Below are positions 4,983-5,243 of a DNA stretch of 5,243 bases, piece by piece. The stretch spans positions 1 to 5,243 of the forward strand of contig JACQHM010000265.1 in the NCBI GenBank assembly GCA_016199025.1. The letters are read 5' to 3'. A model generated the notes under the pieces. That model was not told the DNA's origin and did no database searches. It worked only from the letters and a program-made list of their open reading frames with translations. The stretch's first letter is position 1. Each line of letters begins with the position of its first letter. This DNA is from Candidatus Methylomirabilota bacterium (GTDB lineage Bacteria > Methylomirabilota > Methylomirabilia > Methylomirabilales > JACQHM01). Made by a program: the position numbers and the translations under genes.

Positions 4983-5053
4983 GCGATCTCACCTCCGTCG
5001 TCACGACAACACGGTCTTCGGCGACGGCCCAGGCAAGGATTTCATCTTCATAC
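4891..5053 (-). repeat. Short direct repeat upstream of and within the start of the Uma2 gene
   Basis: On the minus strand, 5053-5027 and 4914-4891 share GTATGAAGA, then TCCT, then GCCTGGGC, in the same order. This gives 21 matches in 24 aligned positions with one 3-nt gap. The downstream copy encodes the conserved Uma2 N-terminal TYEDFLAWA; the upstream copy would read VYEDEILAWA in another frame. It could be the scar of a partial duplication, or chance. Confidence 0.4.
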
Positions 5054-5055
5054 AC

Positions 5056-5084
5056 AAAGTAATCCTCCACCAAGGGGATGTCAA
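5056..5084 (-). promoter_or_regulatory. Possible promoter for Uma2-DUF1015
   Basis: On the minus strand a perfect TTGACA (5084-5079) is followed by 17 nt and TACTTT (5061-5056). The -10 matches at only 3 of 6 positions. The predicted start near 5049 would leave a leader of about 67 nt before the Uma2 ATG. The strong -35 is the main support. Confidence 0.35.
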
Positions 5085-5197
5085 CCCCAAAAGTCGATTG
5101 ACCGCCAGGGTTTGGGCTGGTCATGGCCGCTATCCTGTGGTAAGCTCTTTCCACCAATTCCAACAACAGGCGAAGGAGGAAAAAGAAAGGAGAGAAC

Positions 5198-5243
5198 ATG
5201 GCCGGTTCAGAAAGGGAGGTCCTCATCACGCCGGAGGTCGGCG
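5198..5243 (+). CDS. Start of an unidentified protein (C-terminal part outside window)
   Basis: Only 15 codons are visible, reading MAGSEREVLITPEVG. The start is well supported by AAAGGAGAG at 5186-5194, with GGAG 5 nt before the ATG; a second AAGGAGG lies at 5173-5179. The frame is closed upstream by TAA at 5141-5143, so this is a beginning and not a continuation. The gene is divergent from the Uma2-DUF1015 pair across about 215 bp. Too little is seen to name a family, and no signal peptide is evident. Confidence 0.6.
   Translation, partial: MAGSEREVLITPEVG

Noticed and set aside
4909..5124. Minus-strand frame (about 71 codons from an ATG at 5124) upstream of the Uma2 gene
   Set aside because: It has a poor ribosome-binding site, no recognised domain, and its end overlaps the Uma2 coding sequence out of frame. 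The stretch holds a better promoter candidate.

Overview
This is a GC-rich bacterial chromosomal window. It probably comes from an uncultured or deep-branching lineage of the Desulfobacterota, Methylomirabilota (NC10) or Rokubacteria kind. That placement is an inference from the gene mix and from the intergenic heptad repeats; nothing seen fixes the taxon. No rRNA, tRNA, CRISPR array, transposase or phage gene is visible.

Layout. (1) 1-515, minus: the first 171 codons of transcription termination factor Rho, cut by the window edge. (2) 516-954: a non-coding divergent control region. A leftward promoter with a perfect TTGACA box would give rho a leader of about 340 nt, and a separate rightward promoter serves the next gene. 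(3) 970-1671, plus: a small exported protein with a glutamine-amidotransferase-like fold and no cysteine. (4) 1672-1920: a heptad-phased inverted repeat, a GCTGANN heptad array, then a strong sigma70-type promoter and a leader whose Shine-Dalgarno can be folded away. (5) 1921-2124 and 2237-2956, plus: a DUF1858 CxxC redox protein followed by serine O-acetyltransferase CysE, a probable two-gene operon for sulfur or cysteine metabolism. A second heptad-phased inverted repeat lies between them and begins on the first gene's stop codon. (6) 2985-4340 and 4341-4982, minus: a DUF1015 protein and, directly upstream in the same frame, a Uma2-family putative endonuclease. One TAG codon separates them. 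(7) 5198-5243, plus: the first 15 codons of an unidentified gene divergent from the Uma2 gene.

How the genes fit together. The DUF1858-cysE pair points to cysteine synthesis tied to a thiol or Fe-S redox step. DUF1015 proteins are elsewhere linked by gene neighbourhood to serine biosynthesis, and here one lies convergent with cysE, whose substrate is serine. The link is suggestive only. Rho and the exported protein share only a divergent promoter region.

The most unusual signal is a set of degenerate repeats, all with a 7-nt period but with different unit sequences (GATTTNG, GCTGANN, TTGGATG and AGCTGGA types). They lie at the 3' ends of all three complete plus-strand genes. One overlaps a stop codon and one appears to have been absorbed into the C-terminal coding tail of cysE.
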